The translations under genes were made by a program, and so were the position numbers. Shown piece by piece: positions 1 to 6,203 of a DNA stretch of 14,051 nucleotides. This DNA is from Pseudomonadota bacterium (GTDB lineage Bacteria; Pseudomonadota; Alphaproteobacteria; Sphingomonadales; Sphingomonadaceae): NCBI GenBank assembly GCA_023445495.1, contig JAEXLC010000163.1, positions 1-14,051 on the forward strand. Direction: 5' to 3'. Under the pieces are notes generated by a model that made no database searches, was not told the DNA's origin, and saw nothing but the letters and a program-made list of their open reading frames with translations. Position 1 is the stretch's first letter. Every line of letters starts with the position of its first letter.

Positions 1-15
1 GGGCGGGGCCGCGCC

Positions 16-29
16 GGGGGGGGGGGGGG
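16..29. repeat. 14-base G homopolymer within G/C-only stretch
   Basis: Fourteen consecutive G residues, flanked by almost pure G/C sequence (positions 1-70). No gene is visible here. It could be a slippage-prone tract or a low-quality sequence end. The far end of the window is similarly G-rich, so an assembly-edge artefact is possible. Confidence 0.6.
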
Positions 30-73
30 CCGCCCCCCGCGCCGGGCACCGGCGCGTTGCGCCGGCCCCTCCA

Positions 74-121
74 CCATTCGCTACGCGAATGGTCCCCCTC
101 CCCGAGACAAGCTCGGGGAGG
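74..121. repeat. Two adjacent intergenic hairpin repeats
   Basis: Two perfect inverted repeats lie side by side. CCATTCGC-tac-GCGAATGG occupies 74-92 (8 bp stem, 3 nt loop). CCTCCCCGAG-acaag-CTCGGGGAGG occupies 97-121 (10 bp stem, 5 nt loop). They lie 10 bp downstream of the stop codon of the minus-strand VOC gene and could act as its transcript end, although no U-tract follows. By form they resemble the dispersed palindromic repeats common between genes in sphingomonads. That family link is recollection, not a computed match. Confidence 0.6.
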
Positions 122-130
122 ATTTGGAAG

Positions 131-511
131 TCATCTTTTCGAGATATCCTGGCCGAACACCAGCAGGTTTCCGTCCGGGGCCACCACCATCAGCTCGCGC
201 TGGCCGTACATCTGGTCAATCGGGCCATAGATGTCGCCATCGTTGAGCAGCGCCGCCTTGGGCGCCAGTTCGGCGGCGATCGCGTCGACATCCTCGACAT
301 CGATATAATAGCAGAAGCGGCGGTTGCCCGGAGGCGCGCCGTCGTCGCCGATATTCTCGAGGATGCGGAAGGCCGCCTGCTCGCGCCGGACATAGGCATA
401 GTTGGGCGTGCGGAAATAGAGCTCGAAGCCCAGCACGTCCGTGAAGAACCACAGCGCCCTCTCGAAGTCCGGCACATGCATGAACGGCGTAATGCGATAA
501 AGATTGGCCAT
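131..511 (-). CDS. VOC-family (glyoxalase/bleomycin-resistance fold) protein
   Basis: A 126-residue protein that matches one vicinal-oxygen-chelate unit in length and pattern. An N-terminal beta strand (YRITPFMHVPDF) leads into the helix-loop FFTDVLGFELYF. A middle 'FCYYIDVEDVDAIAAEL' strand-helix follows, and the C-terminal hairpin is 'RELMVVAPDGNLLVFGQ' (about residues 105-121). Family members include glyoxalases, dioxygenases and antibiotic-binding proteins. The substrate here cannot be told, and the usual C-terminal metal-ligand Glu of 'LVE' motifs is replaced by Gly-Gln, so a non-enzymatic or binding role is possible. The frame stays open to a further ATG at 556, but the ATG at 511 is chosen because GGGGAGG lies 8 nt upstream and the predicted promoter leaves the upper ATG untranscribed. 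It appears to be a single-gene unit. Confidence 0.85.
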   Translation of the reverse strand: MANLYRITPFMHVPDFERALWFFTDVLGFELYFRTPNYAYVRREQAAFRILENIGDDGAPPGNRRFCYYIDVEDVDAIAAELAPKAALLNDGDIYGPIDQMYGQRELMVVAPDGNLLVFGQDISKR

Positions 512-552
512 CACTCGCCTCCCCGAAAGGCGCGCCCCATTACCCGGGCGCA

Positions 553-581
553 ACAATAGCGCAATCCGGATACGCAGTTAA
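553..581 (-). promoter_or_regulatory. Candidate sigma-70 promoter of the VOC gene
   Basis: On the minus strand, TTAACT (581-576) is separated by exactly 17 nt from TATTGT (558-553), each matching 4 of 6 consensus bases. Predicted transcription starts near 546, giving a leader of about 35 nt to the ATG at 511. This AT-richer patch stands out from the surrounding high-G+C sequence. It is an eye-read match only. Confidence 0.4.
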
Positions 582-620
582 GCGCGCAGGAACCTTAGGA
601 AGGTGGTCCAGGACTCTTTC

Positions 621-702
621 GTCACCCCGGCCTTGAGCCGGGGTCCCGCTGCCTTGCGTCTGGAGAAGAAGAAGCGGGATCCCGGCTCGAGGCCGGGATG
701 AC
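621..702. repeat. Inverted pair of REP-like palindromes
   Basis: Two copies of a palindromic element lie head to head. One runs from 621 to 650 (GTCACCCCGGCC-ttga-GCCGGGGT...). The second (671-702), read on the other strand, matches it at nearly every position (GTCAYCCCGGCCTYGAGCCGGG...). Each copy folds alone into a CCCGGC/GCCGGG hairpin, and the two can also pair with each other across about 20 nt. The pair follows the DUF1501 stop on the minus strand and could protect or end that message. The layout is that of bacterial BIME/REP doublets. Confidence 0.75.
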
Positions 703-734
703 GATGGGATGAGATGCGCTGTCCGGACCCAAGT

Positions 735-2114
735 CTAGGTTCGGAACAGGCTCAGCGGCGCGCGCCCGCCGGTGCTCCAGGTCGACCAGTTGGGGAAGAC
801 ATAGGGCATGTCGGCATCGCTGACGCCGTGCCAGCGGGCGATCGCGCCGATATATTCCTCCTGCGAGACGGCGGGGACGAAGCGACCCTCGCTGCTCACA
901 TCGGTCGCGCCGCCGAGCACCGGATCCGGATAGGCGCCGAAGATGCCGCCGGGGGCGACATTGCCGCCGACCACCAGATGGTTGCCGCCCCAGGCATGGT
1001 CGGTGCCGTTCTGGGCATTGCCGCGATAGGTGCGGCCGAAGTCGCTCATCGTGAAGGCGGTGACGTTCTCGGCCATGCCGATCGACTGCATCGCGCGGTG
1101 GAAGCCGGCCAGCGCCATGGCGAGGTCGCCGAGCAGATTGGCGTGGGTGCCGGTATCGTTGGTGCCGCCATTCACCTGGCCGGAGTGATTGTCATAGCCG
1201 CCCTGGCTGACGAAGAAGGTCTGGCGGCCATGGCCGAGCGAGCCGCGCGCATCGATCATCCGGGCGACACGCATCAGCTGGCGGGCGACGTCGCTGGTCA
1301 GCGCGGCACCGGTGGCCGGGTTGACGAAATAGCCGTCGAGCGAACTGGTCGCCGAGATGATCCCGTTGGCGGTGGTCGCCTGGGCATAGCTGCCATTGAC
1401 GTCGCGCGCGGTGGCTTCGGCCAGGTCGCCCAGGCCGGTGGCCGAGGAGAAGGTGCCGAGCGCGTTGTTCTTGGCGGCATTTGCGGCGTTCGACGCGGTC
1501 GAATAGCCCGAGCGCGACAGCGTGCCGGTGGAGGGCAGGACAAGCGCCGAGCTGGTCTTGCCGATCACCGCGAGCTGCGAGCCGGCGATCGAGATCATCG
1601 ACGGCACCGAGCTGGCGCCCATCTTGTCGGTGAGGCGGCCCATGAAGCCGTCGGTGGCGAAGTCGCGGGCGCGCAGGCCCTGCCAGTGCGCCTGCTCGTC
1701 CGAATGGCTGAGCAGGTTCATCGGGCGGAGGTCGGCGCGCGACTGATAGGTCGCCTTGGTCAGCGGCGCGTAGAGCGTGCCGGCGTTGAGCACCAGGCCC
1801 AGGCTGCCCTCGTCCCAGATCGGGCGGAGCGCGGCCATTGCCGGGTGGAGCGCATAGGCGGTGCCGGTGAGCGCGGTGAGGCGGCTGGCGGCGATGCCGA
1901 CGCTGCCGCGCGCCGCGAGATAGGCGGCGTGCCGGGCATCGGTGGGGATCACCATGTTCCAGCTGTCATTGCCGCCGAACAGGAACACGCCGACCATCGC
2001 GCGGTAGCTGCCGTTCGGGGCGGCCATCGCGGTGGTGCGGCCGAGCTGGCCGATCGCGGCGAGCGCGCCGGCACCGGCGGTGACCTTCATGAAATCGCGT
2101 CGGGAAAACGTCAT
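735..2114 (-). CDS. Tat-exported DUF1501 domain protein
   Basis: 459 residues. The N-terminus carries a textbook twin-arginine signal (SRRDFMK at 4-10, then a hydrophobic stretch ending near AMA at 29-31), so it is probably exported folded, perhaps with a bound metal. Family hallmarks are the strand FLFGGNDSWN (44-53), HSDEQAHWQ (137-145), GGYDNH (305-310) and the signature SDFGRTYRGN...GTDHAWGGNH (357-379). DUF1501 proteins have an alkaline-phosphatase/sulfatase-like core, but their substrate is unknown. The ATG is preceded by GAGGAG, which overlaps the stop of the upstream DUF1800 gene; the two are 11 nt apart and surely co-transcribed. DUF1800-DUF1501 pairs recur widely in bacteria. The family assignment is firm; a function cannot be given. 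Confidence 0.93.
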   Translation of the reverse strand: MTFSRRDFMKVTAGAGALAAIGQLGRTTAMAAPNGSYRAMVGVFLFGGNDSWNMVIPTDARHAAYLAARGSVGIAASRLTALTGTAYALHPAMAALRPIWDEGSLGLVLNAGTLYAPLTKATYQSRADLRPMNLLSHSDEQAHWQGLRARDFATDGFMGRLTDKMGASSVPSMISIAGSQLAVIGKTSSALVLPSTGTLSRSGYSTASNAANAAKNNALGTFSSATGLGDLAEATARDVNGSYAQATTANGIISATSSLDGYFVNPATGAALTSDVARQLMRVARMIDARGSLGHGRQTFFVSQGGYDNHSGQVNGGTNDTGTHANLLGDLAMALAGFHRAMQSIGMAENVTAFTMSDFGRTYRGNAQNGTDHAWGGNHLVVGGNVAPGGIFGAYPDPVLGGATDVSSEGRFVPAVSQEEYIGAIARWHGVSDADMPYVFPNWSTWSTGGRAPLSLFRT

Positions 2115-2125
2115 GGTCCGGCTCC

Positions 2126-3820
2126 TCAGCGATCGACCAGGAACATCGGGCTCGAGGCCGCGACATAGAGCATCATCTGGGCGCGGCGGCGCGCCTGGAT
2201 GGCGACATCGGTGTTGGTGATGGGGGTGGCGGCTGCCTTGAGCGCATCCTTCTGCGCCTGGCTGAGCGTGTTGGCGAACATCGTCAGGTCGATCCGCGCC
2301 ACCATCGCGTCGAGATCCGCGCCATAGGCTTCCCAGCTCGTCCAGAGCGGCTGGGTGAGCGACGACATCGGCAGGCCGGAATCGAGCGCATATTCGCTGC
2401 GGCTGGCATCGCCCGAGACGGTCCAGTCATAGACGAAATTGTGCCAGCGCAGCACGTTCGAGGTGTTGAGCAGCTTCGAGGCCGGGCTCTTCAGCGTCGC
2501 CGAGCCGGGCAGCGGGAAGTCGTCCGGATAGAAGTTGAACACCGAGGGCGCCCGGAACACCGGCTGGCCGAGGCTGGTGTCGCGCGTGGTGAACACGTAA
2601 CCGTCGGTCGCGAAGCCGATCGCGCGGGCGAGCGCGGTCATCAGCAGCACCGGCTCCTTGAGCTTGCCGCTGGTCGCGCCGGGCGCCGAGCGCGCCTCGC
2701 TGTCGAGCAGGATCGCACGGACCACCGCCTTCATGTCGCCGCGCACGCCCTTGCCATTGTCGGCGAACACCTGGGCGACGCGCCCGATATAGGCCGGGCT
2801 CGGGTTCGCCGTGACGAGGTGGACGATCATGTGGCGTGCGACGAAAGGCGCGGTCGACGGGTTGTTGAACGCGGCATCGACCACCGCGGCGACGCTGGCA
2901 TCCTGGGCGGCGCCGGCACCGACGCTGGTGCCGAGGAACTTCTTCTCGGTGGTGTCGTAGCGCGCCGCCACCTGGATCATCGGCCTGGAATAGTCGCGGG
3001 CATTGCCATCGGTGATCGCGGCGCCGCCGACCCGGGCATAGGTCCAGCCGGTCAGCGCCTTGGCGACGCCCTTGATGTCGTCGGTGGTATAGTTGGGAAT
3101 CGCGCCGCCGGCGCTGTCGCGCTTCAGGCTGCCGTCCATGTTGAGCGCGTCCGGGCCCATCGAGAAGAGCTGGAGCAGCTCGCGGGCGTAGTTCTCGGAC
3201 GGGCCGGACTTGTTGCTGTCCGCCATGTCGAGATAGTCGCCCATATAGCCGCTCATCGTCACCTGGGCGAGGATGTCGCGATAATTGCCGAAGGCGTTGG
3301 CGAGGAAGATCTGGTTGAAGGTCGCGATGCCGGCGGTCGAATTCACCTCGGCCTCGGATGCGACGATCATCTGGCCGAGCGCGAAGGCGGTGCGCTGGCG
3401 CAGCTGGTCGGATCCGGCGACGGCATTGGCGAAGAAGCGCATCGCCACCGGCGTGCGGCTGAAATGGGCGCGGTTGCACACCGTATCGGTGCTCACGCAG
3501 AAATCGCGGCGGACCTCGGTGGTGAGATCGGCATAGCTGCTCGACGAGGCGGCAAGCTGCTCGTCGACCCAGGCAGTGGCGCCGAGCGACTTGATGCGCG
3601 CGACCAGATCGGTGGTCGGGCCGAAGCTCGCCTGCCGGGCGAGGCGCGCGGCGTCGCCATCGGTGAACACCACCGGCGCCGGCGTCGGGCTGGGCGTGGT
3701 GACCACGCCGCCGGCGCTGCCGCTCGACGACGAACCGCCCCCGCCGCCGCCATCGCAGCCGCCGAGCACAAGCAGACCAAGCGCCGCGCCAAGCACGGCC
3801 GTCCTGTGATTTTGGAACAC
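2126..3820 (-). CDS. DUF1800 domain lipoprotein
   Basis: 564 residues from the GTG chosen here. That start gives a short, typical lipoprotein signal: a basic n-region (HR at 5-6), a hydrophobic core and the lipobox LGGC with Cys22. A Gly/Ser/Pro-rich tether of about 30 residues follows. The DUF1800 body begins near RLARQASFGPTTDLV and contains ENYARELLQLFSMG (209-222), DIKGVAKALTGWTY, RHMIVHLV (329-336) and a late FRAPSVFNFYPDDFPLPGS segment. FCVSTDTVC (Cys108, Cys115) could form a periplasmic disulfide. Asp follows the lipidated Cys, the inner-membrane retention signal in E. coli. An upstream in-frame ATG at 3868 would add 16 residues but has no ribosome site; the GTG has GGGGGA 8 nt upstream. 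It is the first gene of the DUF1800-DUF1501 operon; its biochemical role is unknown. Confidence 0.9.
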   Translation of the reverse strand: MFQNHRTAVLGAALGLLVLGGCDGGGGGGSSSSGSAGGVVTTPSPTPAPVVFTDGDAARLARQASFGPTTDLVARIKSLGATAWVDEQLAASSSSYADLTTEVRRDFCVSTDTVCNRAHFSRTPVAMRFFANAVAGSDQLRQRTAFALGQMIVASEAEVNSTAGIATFNQIFLANAFGNYRDILAQVTMSGYMGDYLDMADSNKSGPSENYARELLQLFSMGPDALNMDGSLKRDSAGGAIPNYTTDDIKGVAKALTGWTYARVGGAAITDGNARDYSRPMIQVAARYDTTEKKFLGTSVGAGAAQDASVAAVVDAAFNNPSTAPFVARHMIVHLVTANPSPAYIGRVAQVFADNGKGVRGDMKAVVRAILLDSEARSAPGATSGKLKEPVLLMTALARAIGFATDGYVFTTRDTSLGQPVFRAPSVFNFYPDDFPLPGSATLKSPASKLLNTSNVLRWHNFVYDWTVSGDASRSEYALDSGLPMSSLTQPLWTSWEAYGADLDAMVARIDLTMFANTLSQAQKDALKAAATPITNTDVAIQARRRAQMMLYVAASSPMFLVDR

Positions 3821-4033
3821 CCCGAATTTCCCCCGAGGCCGCGGAACCGCCGCAACCTGCACTTCCATGAATAATTTAGAGGGAGAATCCGAACAACCTG
3901 CAGAAATACCTAAGGAAATCTTCATCGCGATTGCGTCGCGCGCAAACCCCGCAGCCCAGGCCGCTAGTTGCGCTGCCGCAACGGCGTGGATGGCGGCGAA
4001 GCGAGGCAGGCGCGCGACGGCCCGCGAAAGCGA

Positions 4034-4062
4034 TTGACTCTCGCGCAATCCTGTCTCATATT
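4034..4062 (+). promoter_or_regulatory. Promoter of the regulator/DUF4166 operon (leaderless)
   Basis: TTGACT (4034-4039) and CATATT (4057-4062) are separated by exactly 17 nt, matching 5 and 4 consensus bases. The expected start point, about 7 nt after the -10, falls on or next to the A of the ATG at 4069. No Shine-Dalgarno sequence lies before that ATG. The message therefore probably begins at the start codon. Confidence 0.6.
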
Positions 4063-4079
4063 TCTGTTATGACAGAAAT
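4060..4079. promoter_or_regulatory. Perfect 20-bp palindrome over the start codon, candidate operator
   Basis: ATTTCTGT (4060-4067), a 4-nt centre (TATG, containing the start codon) and ACAGAAAT (4072-4079) form a perfect dyad. It overlaps the -10 end, the predicted transcription start and the first codons of the GbsR/MarR-type regulator. A repressor dimer bound here would block its own operon, as is usual for MarR-superfamily proteins. The dyad is directly visible; autoregulation is inferred. Confidence 0.6.
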
Positions 4080-4629
4080 TACGGACAACGCTGTTCAATT
4101 GCCGATCGCGGTGCAGCAGTTCGTGCTGCACTGGGGCGAGATGGGCGGGCAATGGGGCGTCAATCGCTCGGTCGCCCAGATCCATGCTTTGCTCTACCTC
4201 TCGGACCGGGCGCTGAATGCCGAGGAGATCAGCGACACGCTGCGCATCGCGCGGAGCAACACGTCGAACAGCCTGAAGGAGCTGCTCGGCTGGAAGCTGA
4301 TCCGGCGGGTGCCGGTGATGGGCGATCGGCGCGACCATTACGAAGCCGAGGTCGACCTGATGCAGATGCTCACGCGCATTGCTCAGGGTCGCAAGGAGCG
4401 CGAGATCGATCCGGCGGTGGCGGCGCTGCGCATCTGCACCGAGGAAGCGAAGCGCGACGCCGCGATCTCCGACACGGCGCGCGGGCGGATCGTGGCGATG
4501 CAGGATTTCGTCGTGACGATCGACGACTGGTACCAGCAGATGATGAGCGTGCCGCCGGGGCGGCTGATGACGCTGATCCGGCTGGGCAAGAAGATCCTGG
4601 CCTTCCTGCCCAAGGGCAAGAGCGAGTAA
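4069..4629 (+). CDS. GbsR/MarR-type winged-helix transcriptional regulator
   Basis: 186 residues. The N-terminal part has the GbsR-family pattern: a helix with HWGEMGGQWGVNRSVAQIHALLYLS (21-45), the helix-turn-helix ALNAEEISDTLRIARSNTSNSLKELLGWKLI (48-78) and a wing with RRVPVMGDRRDHYEAE (79-94). The C-terminal half is helical and probably dimerises. Family members (Bacillus GbsR, OpcR) repress osmoprotectant genes, but relatives regulate many other things, so the ligand is open. The frame is open back to 3931, yet the ATG at 4069 is chosen because conserved sequence begins there and the promoter puts the transcript start on it. It is the first gene of a five-gene operon and probably its repressor, given the palindrome over its start codon. 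Confidence 0.88.
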   Translation: MTEITDNAVQLPIAVQQFVLHWGEMGGQWGVNRSVAQIHALLYLSDRALNAEEISDTLRIARSNTSNSLKELLGWKLIRRVPVMGDRRDHYEAEVDLMQMLTRIAQGRKEREIDPAVAALRICTEEAKRDAAISDTARGRIVAMQDFVVTIDDWYQQMMSVPPGRLMTLIRLGKKILAFLPKGKSE

Positions 4630-4646
4630 GCGAAAGGAGCGGTACG

Positions 4647-5333
4647 ATGGGTGCGGCAATCGGATATGCGCCGGGTTCGCTGGCCCGCTATGCCGATTGG
4701 CACCGCGTTTCCGCGCCGCGCTGGGAGGATGCCGAGAGCCCGTTCGCCCGGCTGCTCGGCGAGCGCTGGCTGTTCCTGCCGCCGGCGACGCGCCGGCGCT
4801 TCCTGCGCAAGATCAGGGCGGGCGCCTGCGTTTCCTATCTGGGCGAAGTCGCCGAATGCCGGATGAGCCGGGCGGGATGGCTGCTCGCGCAGCTTGCCCG
4901 CGCGATCGGCGCCCCGCTGCCGCTGGGTCGGGACATCGGCGTATCGGCCAGCGTCAGCGTGACGGCGGACGGCGACGGGCAGGGCCAGTACTGGACGCGG
5001 CAATATGGTCGTGCACAGGGTTTTCCACAGGTTATCCACAGTGCCAAGCGCTTTGCCGGGCCGACGGGAATCGAGGAATATCTGGGGCTTGGCGTCGGAA
5101 TCGCGCTTCGGCTGGAGGAGGATGGCGGGGCGCTGCTGTTCGTCAGCGACCATTATTTCCTGAAGCTCGGCGGGCTGCGGCTGAGGCTGCCGAACTGGGC
5201 GATGCCGGGCAGGCTGACGGTGGGGCATATGGACATTGGCGGCGGCCGCTTCGTGTTCAGCCTCGACCTGGTGCACCCGCTGCTCGGCGAGCTGGTCCAC
5301 CAGCTCTGCGTGTTCGCGGATCCGGCGGAGTGA
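4647..5333 (+). CDS. Stand-alone DUF4166 domain protein
   Basis: 228 residues, soluble, no signal peptide. The DUF4166 domain fills about residues 31-224. It starts with SPFARLLGERWLFLPPATRRRF, has a central segment WTRQYGRAQGFPQVIHSAKRF (116-136), and ends with GRFVFSLDLVHPLLGELVHQ. The same order of elements occurs in the C-terminal third of the last gene of this operon, so the operon carries two diverged copies. No catalytic function is established for the family, which is often found fused to saccharopine-dehydrogenase-like domains. A clear AAAGGAG lies 7 nt before the ATG; the gap to the regulator is 17 nt. Codons 125-132 use forms rare in this genome (ttt, cca, gtt, agt) and spell two DnaA-box-like sequences. 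Confidence 0.85.
   Translation: MGAAIGYAPGSLARYADWHRVSAPRWEDAESPFARLLGERWLFLPPATRRRFLRKIRAGACVSYLGEVAECRMSRAGWLLAQLARAIGAPLPLGRDIGVSASVSVTADGDGQGQYWTRQYGRAQGFPQVIHSAKRFAGPTGIEEYLGLGVGIALRLEEDGGALLFVSDHYFLKLGGLRLRLPNWAMPGRLTVGHMDIGGGRFVFSLDLVHPLLGELVHQLCVFADPAE
5021..5040 (+). other. Tandem DnaA-box-like 9-mers inside a gene
   Basis: TTTTCCACA (5021-5029) fits the relaxed TTWTNCACA consensus, and TTATCCACA (5032-5040) is the perfect DnaA box. They sit in the same orientation, 11 bp apart, within the DUF4166 coding sequence. A weaker relative, TCGTGCACA, ends at 5017, roughly one further helical turn upstream. DnaA binding is inferred from sequence only. Confidence 0.5.
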
Positions 5334-5337
5334 GACG

Positions 5338-5814
5338 ATGAACCAGGACCAGCCCTCCGGACGGCGCCTGCTGGCCGCCATCACGTCCGCCATCCTTGTC
5401 GGGGCGAGCGCCTTTCCGGCTTATTTCATCGCCGCCGGCGTGATGGAGGGTGCCCTGGCGCAGGCCTGGTTCATAGTGGTGGCGTCTTTCATCGTCGGGG
5501 CGATCCTGGCCGCGGGGCATATGCTGCTGCTCGGCCTGCCCCTTTACGGCCTGCTCAGCCTGCGCTGGCAGTTGCGCTGGTGGAGCGCCGCGATCGGCGG
5601 CTTCCTGGTCGGCGGGCTCCCTTATCTGGTCCTGCTCAACAATTCGGGCGAATATTCGCAGGTCGGCGATACCGTGCTGTCCGAGCATGGGCGCTATACC
5701 GCGGCCGGCTGGTCGCAGCTGTTCGAAATGTGCGGCTGGCTGGGCCTGATCGGAGCGCTGGCGGGGCTGGCCTTCTGGGCGGTCCTGCGCTGGCGGCGGG
5801 AAGCGCCCGAATGA
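5338..5814 (+). CDS. Four-helix integral membrane protein, unknown function
   Basis: 158 residues with four predicted membrane spans: about 11-33, 43-65, 82-101 and 130-150. A short polar N-terminus carries RR at 9-10. Basic clusters follow span 2 (LRWQLRWW) and span 4 (RWRRE), which suggests both termini are cytoplasmic. The only long polar loop (101-128, NNSGEYSQVGDTVLSEHGRY) would face the periplasm. I do not recognise a named family. The gene begins 4 nt after the preceding stop, with GGAG 7 nt upstream of the ATG, and its TGA overlaps the next start as ATGA. It is therefore translationally coupled on both sides and probably works with the DUF4166 and redox proteins around it. Confidence 0.85.
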   Translation: MNQDQPSGRRLLAAITSAILVGASAFPAYFIAAGVMEGALAQAWFIVVASFIVGAILAAGHMLLLGLPLYGLLSLRWQLRWWSAAIGGFLVGGLPYLVLLNNSGEYSQVGDTVLSEHGRYTAAGWSQLFEMCGWLGLIGALAGLAFWAVLRWRREAPE

Positions 5815-6203
5815 ACCCGGTGATCCTGTTCGACGGCATCTGCGTGCTGTGCACGGCGAATGCACGCTTCGTGCTTCGGCATGACCGGCAGGGGTACTTC
5901 CGGCTGGCGTCGGTGCAGAGCGAGGCCGGACGGGCGCTGTGCGAACGCTTCGGGGTAGACCCGGAGGATCCCGACACGATGCTGGTGATCGAGGGCGAGC
6001 GGGCGCGGCGGGACAGCGATGCGGTGCTGGCGATCGCCGAGGGGCTGGGCTGGCCGTGGCGCGCGGCGGGCGTGTTGCGGGGGATCCCGCAGGGCTGGCG
6101 CGACGCCGCCTATCGCCGGATCGCGCGCAACCGCTACCGGCTGTTCGGCAGGCGCGCGGCCTGCTGGGTGCCGACCCCCGAGCAGAAGGCACGCATCCTG
6201 TGA
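5811..6203 (+). CDS. DCC1-like thiol-disulfide oxidoreductase family protein (DUF393)
   Basis: 130 residues. It opens with the family signature ILFDGICVLCTANARFVLRHD; Cys11-x-x-Cys14 is the presumed redox pair in a thioredoxin-like fold. Next come RLASVQSEAGRAL and a TMLVIEGERARRDSDAVLAIAEGLGWPW segment, which is the usual DUF393 order, and the C-terminal RNRYRLFGRR motif. The size matches the family. Its electron partners are unknown. There is no signal peptide, so it should act in the cytoplasm or at the inner membrane face. The ATG overlaps the upstream stop (ATGA) and its own TGA overlaps the next start (GTGA), so coupling is tight. Confidence 0.9.
   Translation: MNPVILFDGICVLCTANARFVLRHDRQGYFRLASVQSEAGRALCERFGVDPEDPDTMLVIEGERARRDSDAVLAIAEGLGWPWRAAGVLRGIPQGWRDAAYRRIARNRYRLFGRRAACWVPTPEQKARIL

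Noticed and set aside
714..2168. 484-residue open frame on the plus strand opposite the DUF1501 gene
   Set aside because: Its sequence is Ala/Arg/Gly/His-rich with no domain, while the minus-strand frame has a Tat signal and DUF1501 motifs. It is an antisense shadow of high-G+C coding.
3900..3907. GCAGAAAT near the DUF1800 start as a second operator site for the regulator
   Set aside because: It matches one arm of the 4060-4079 dyad at 7 of 8 bases, but the position of the other arm shows no similarity, so it is at most a chance half-site.
5021..5040. Chromosomal origin of replication
   Set aside because: Two DnaA boxes inside a gene, with no AT-rich unwinding region and no dnaA, hemE, gidA or parAB neighbours, do not make an origin.
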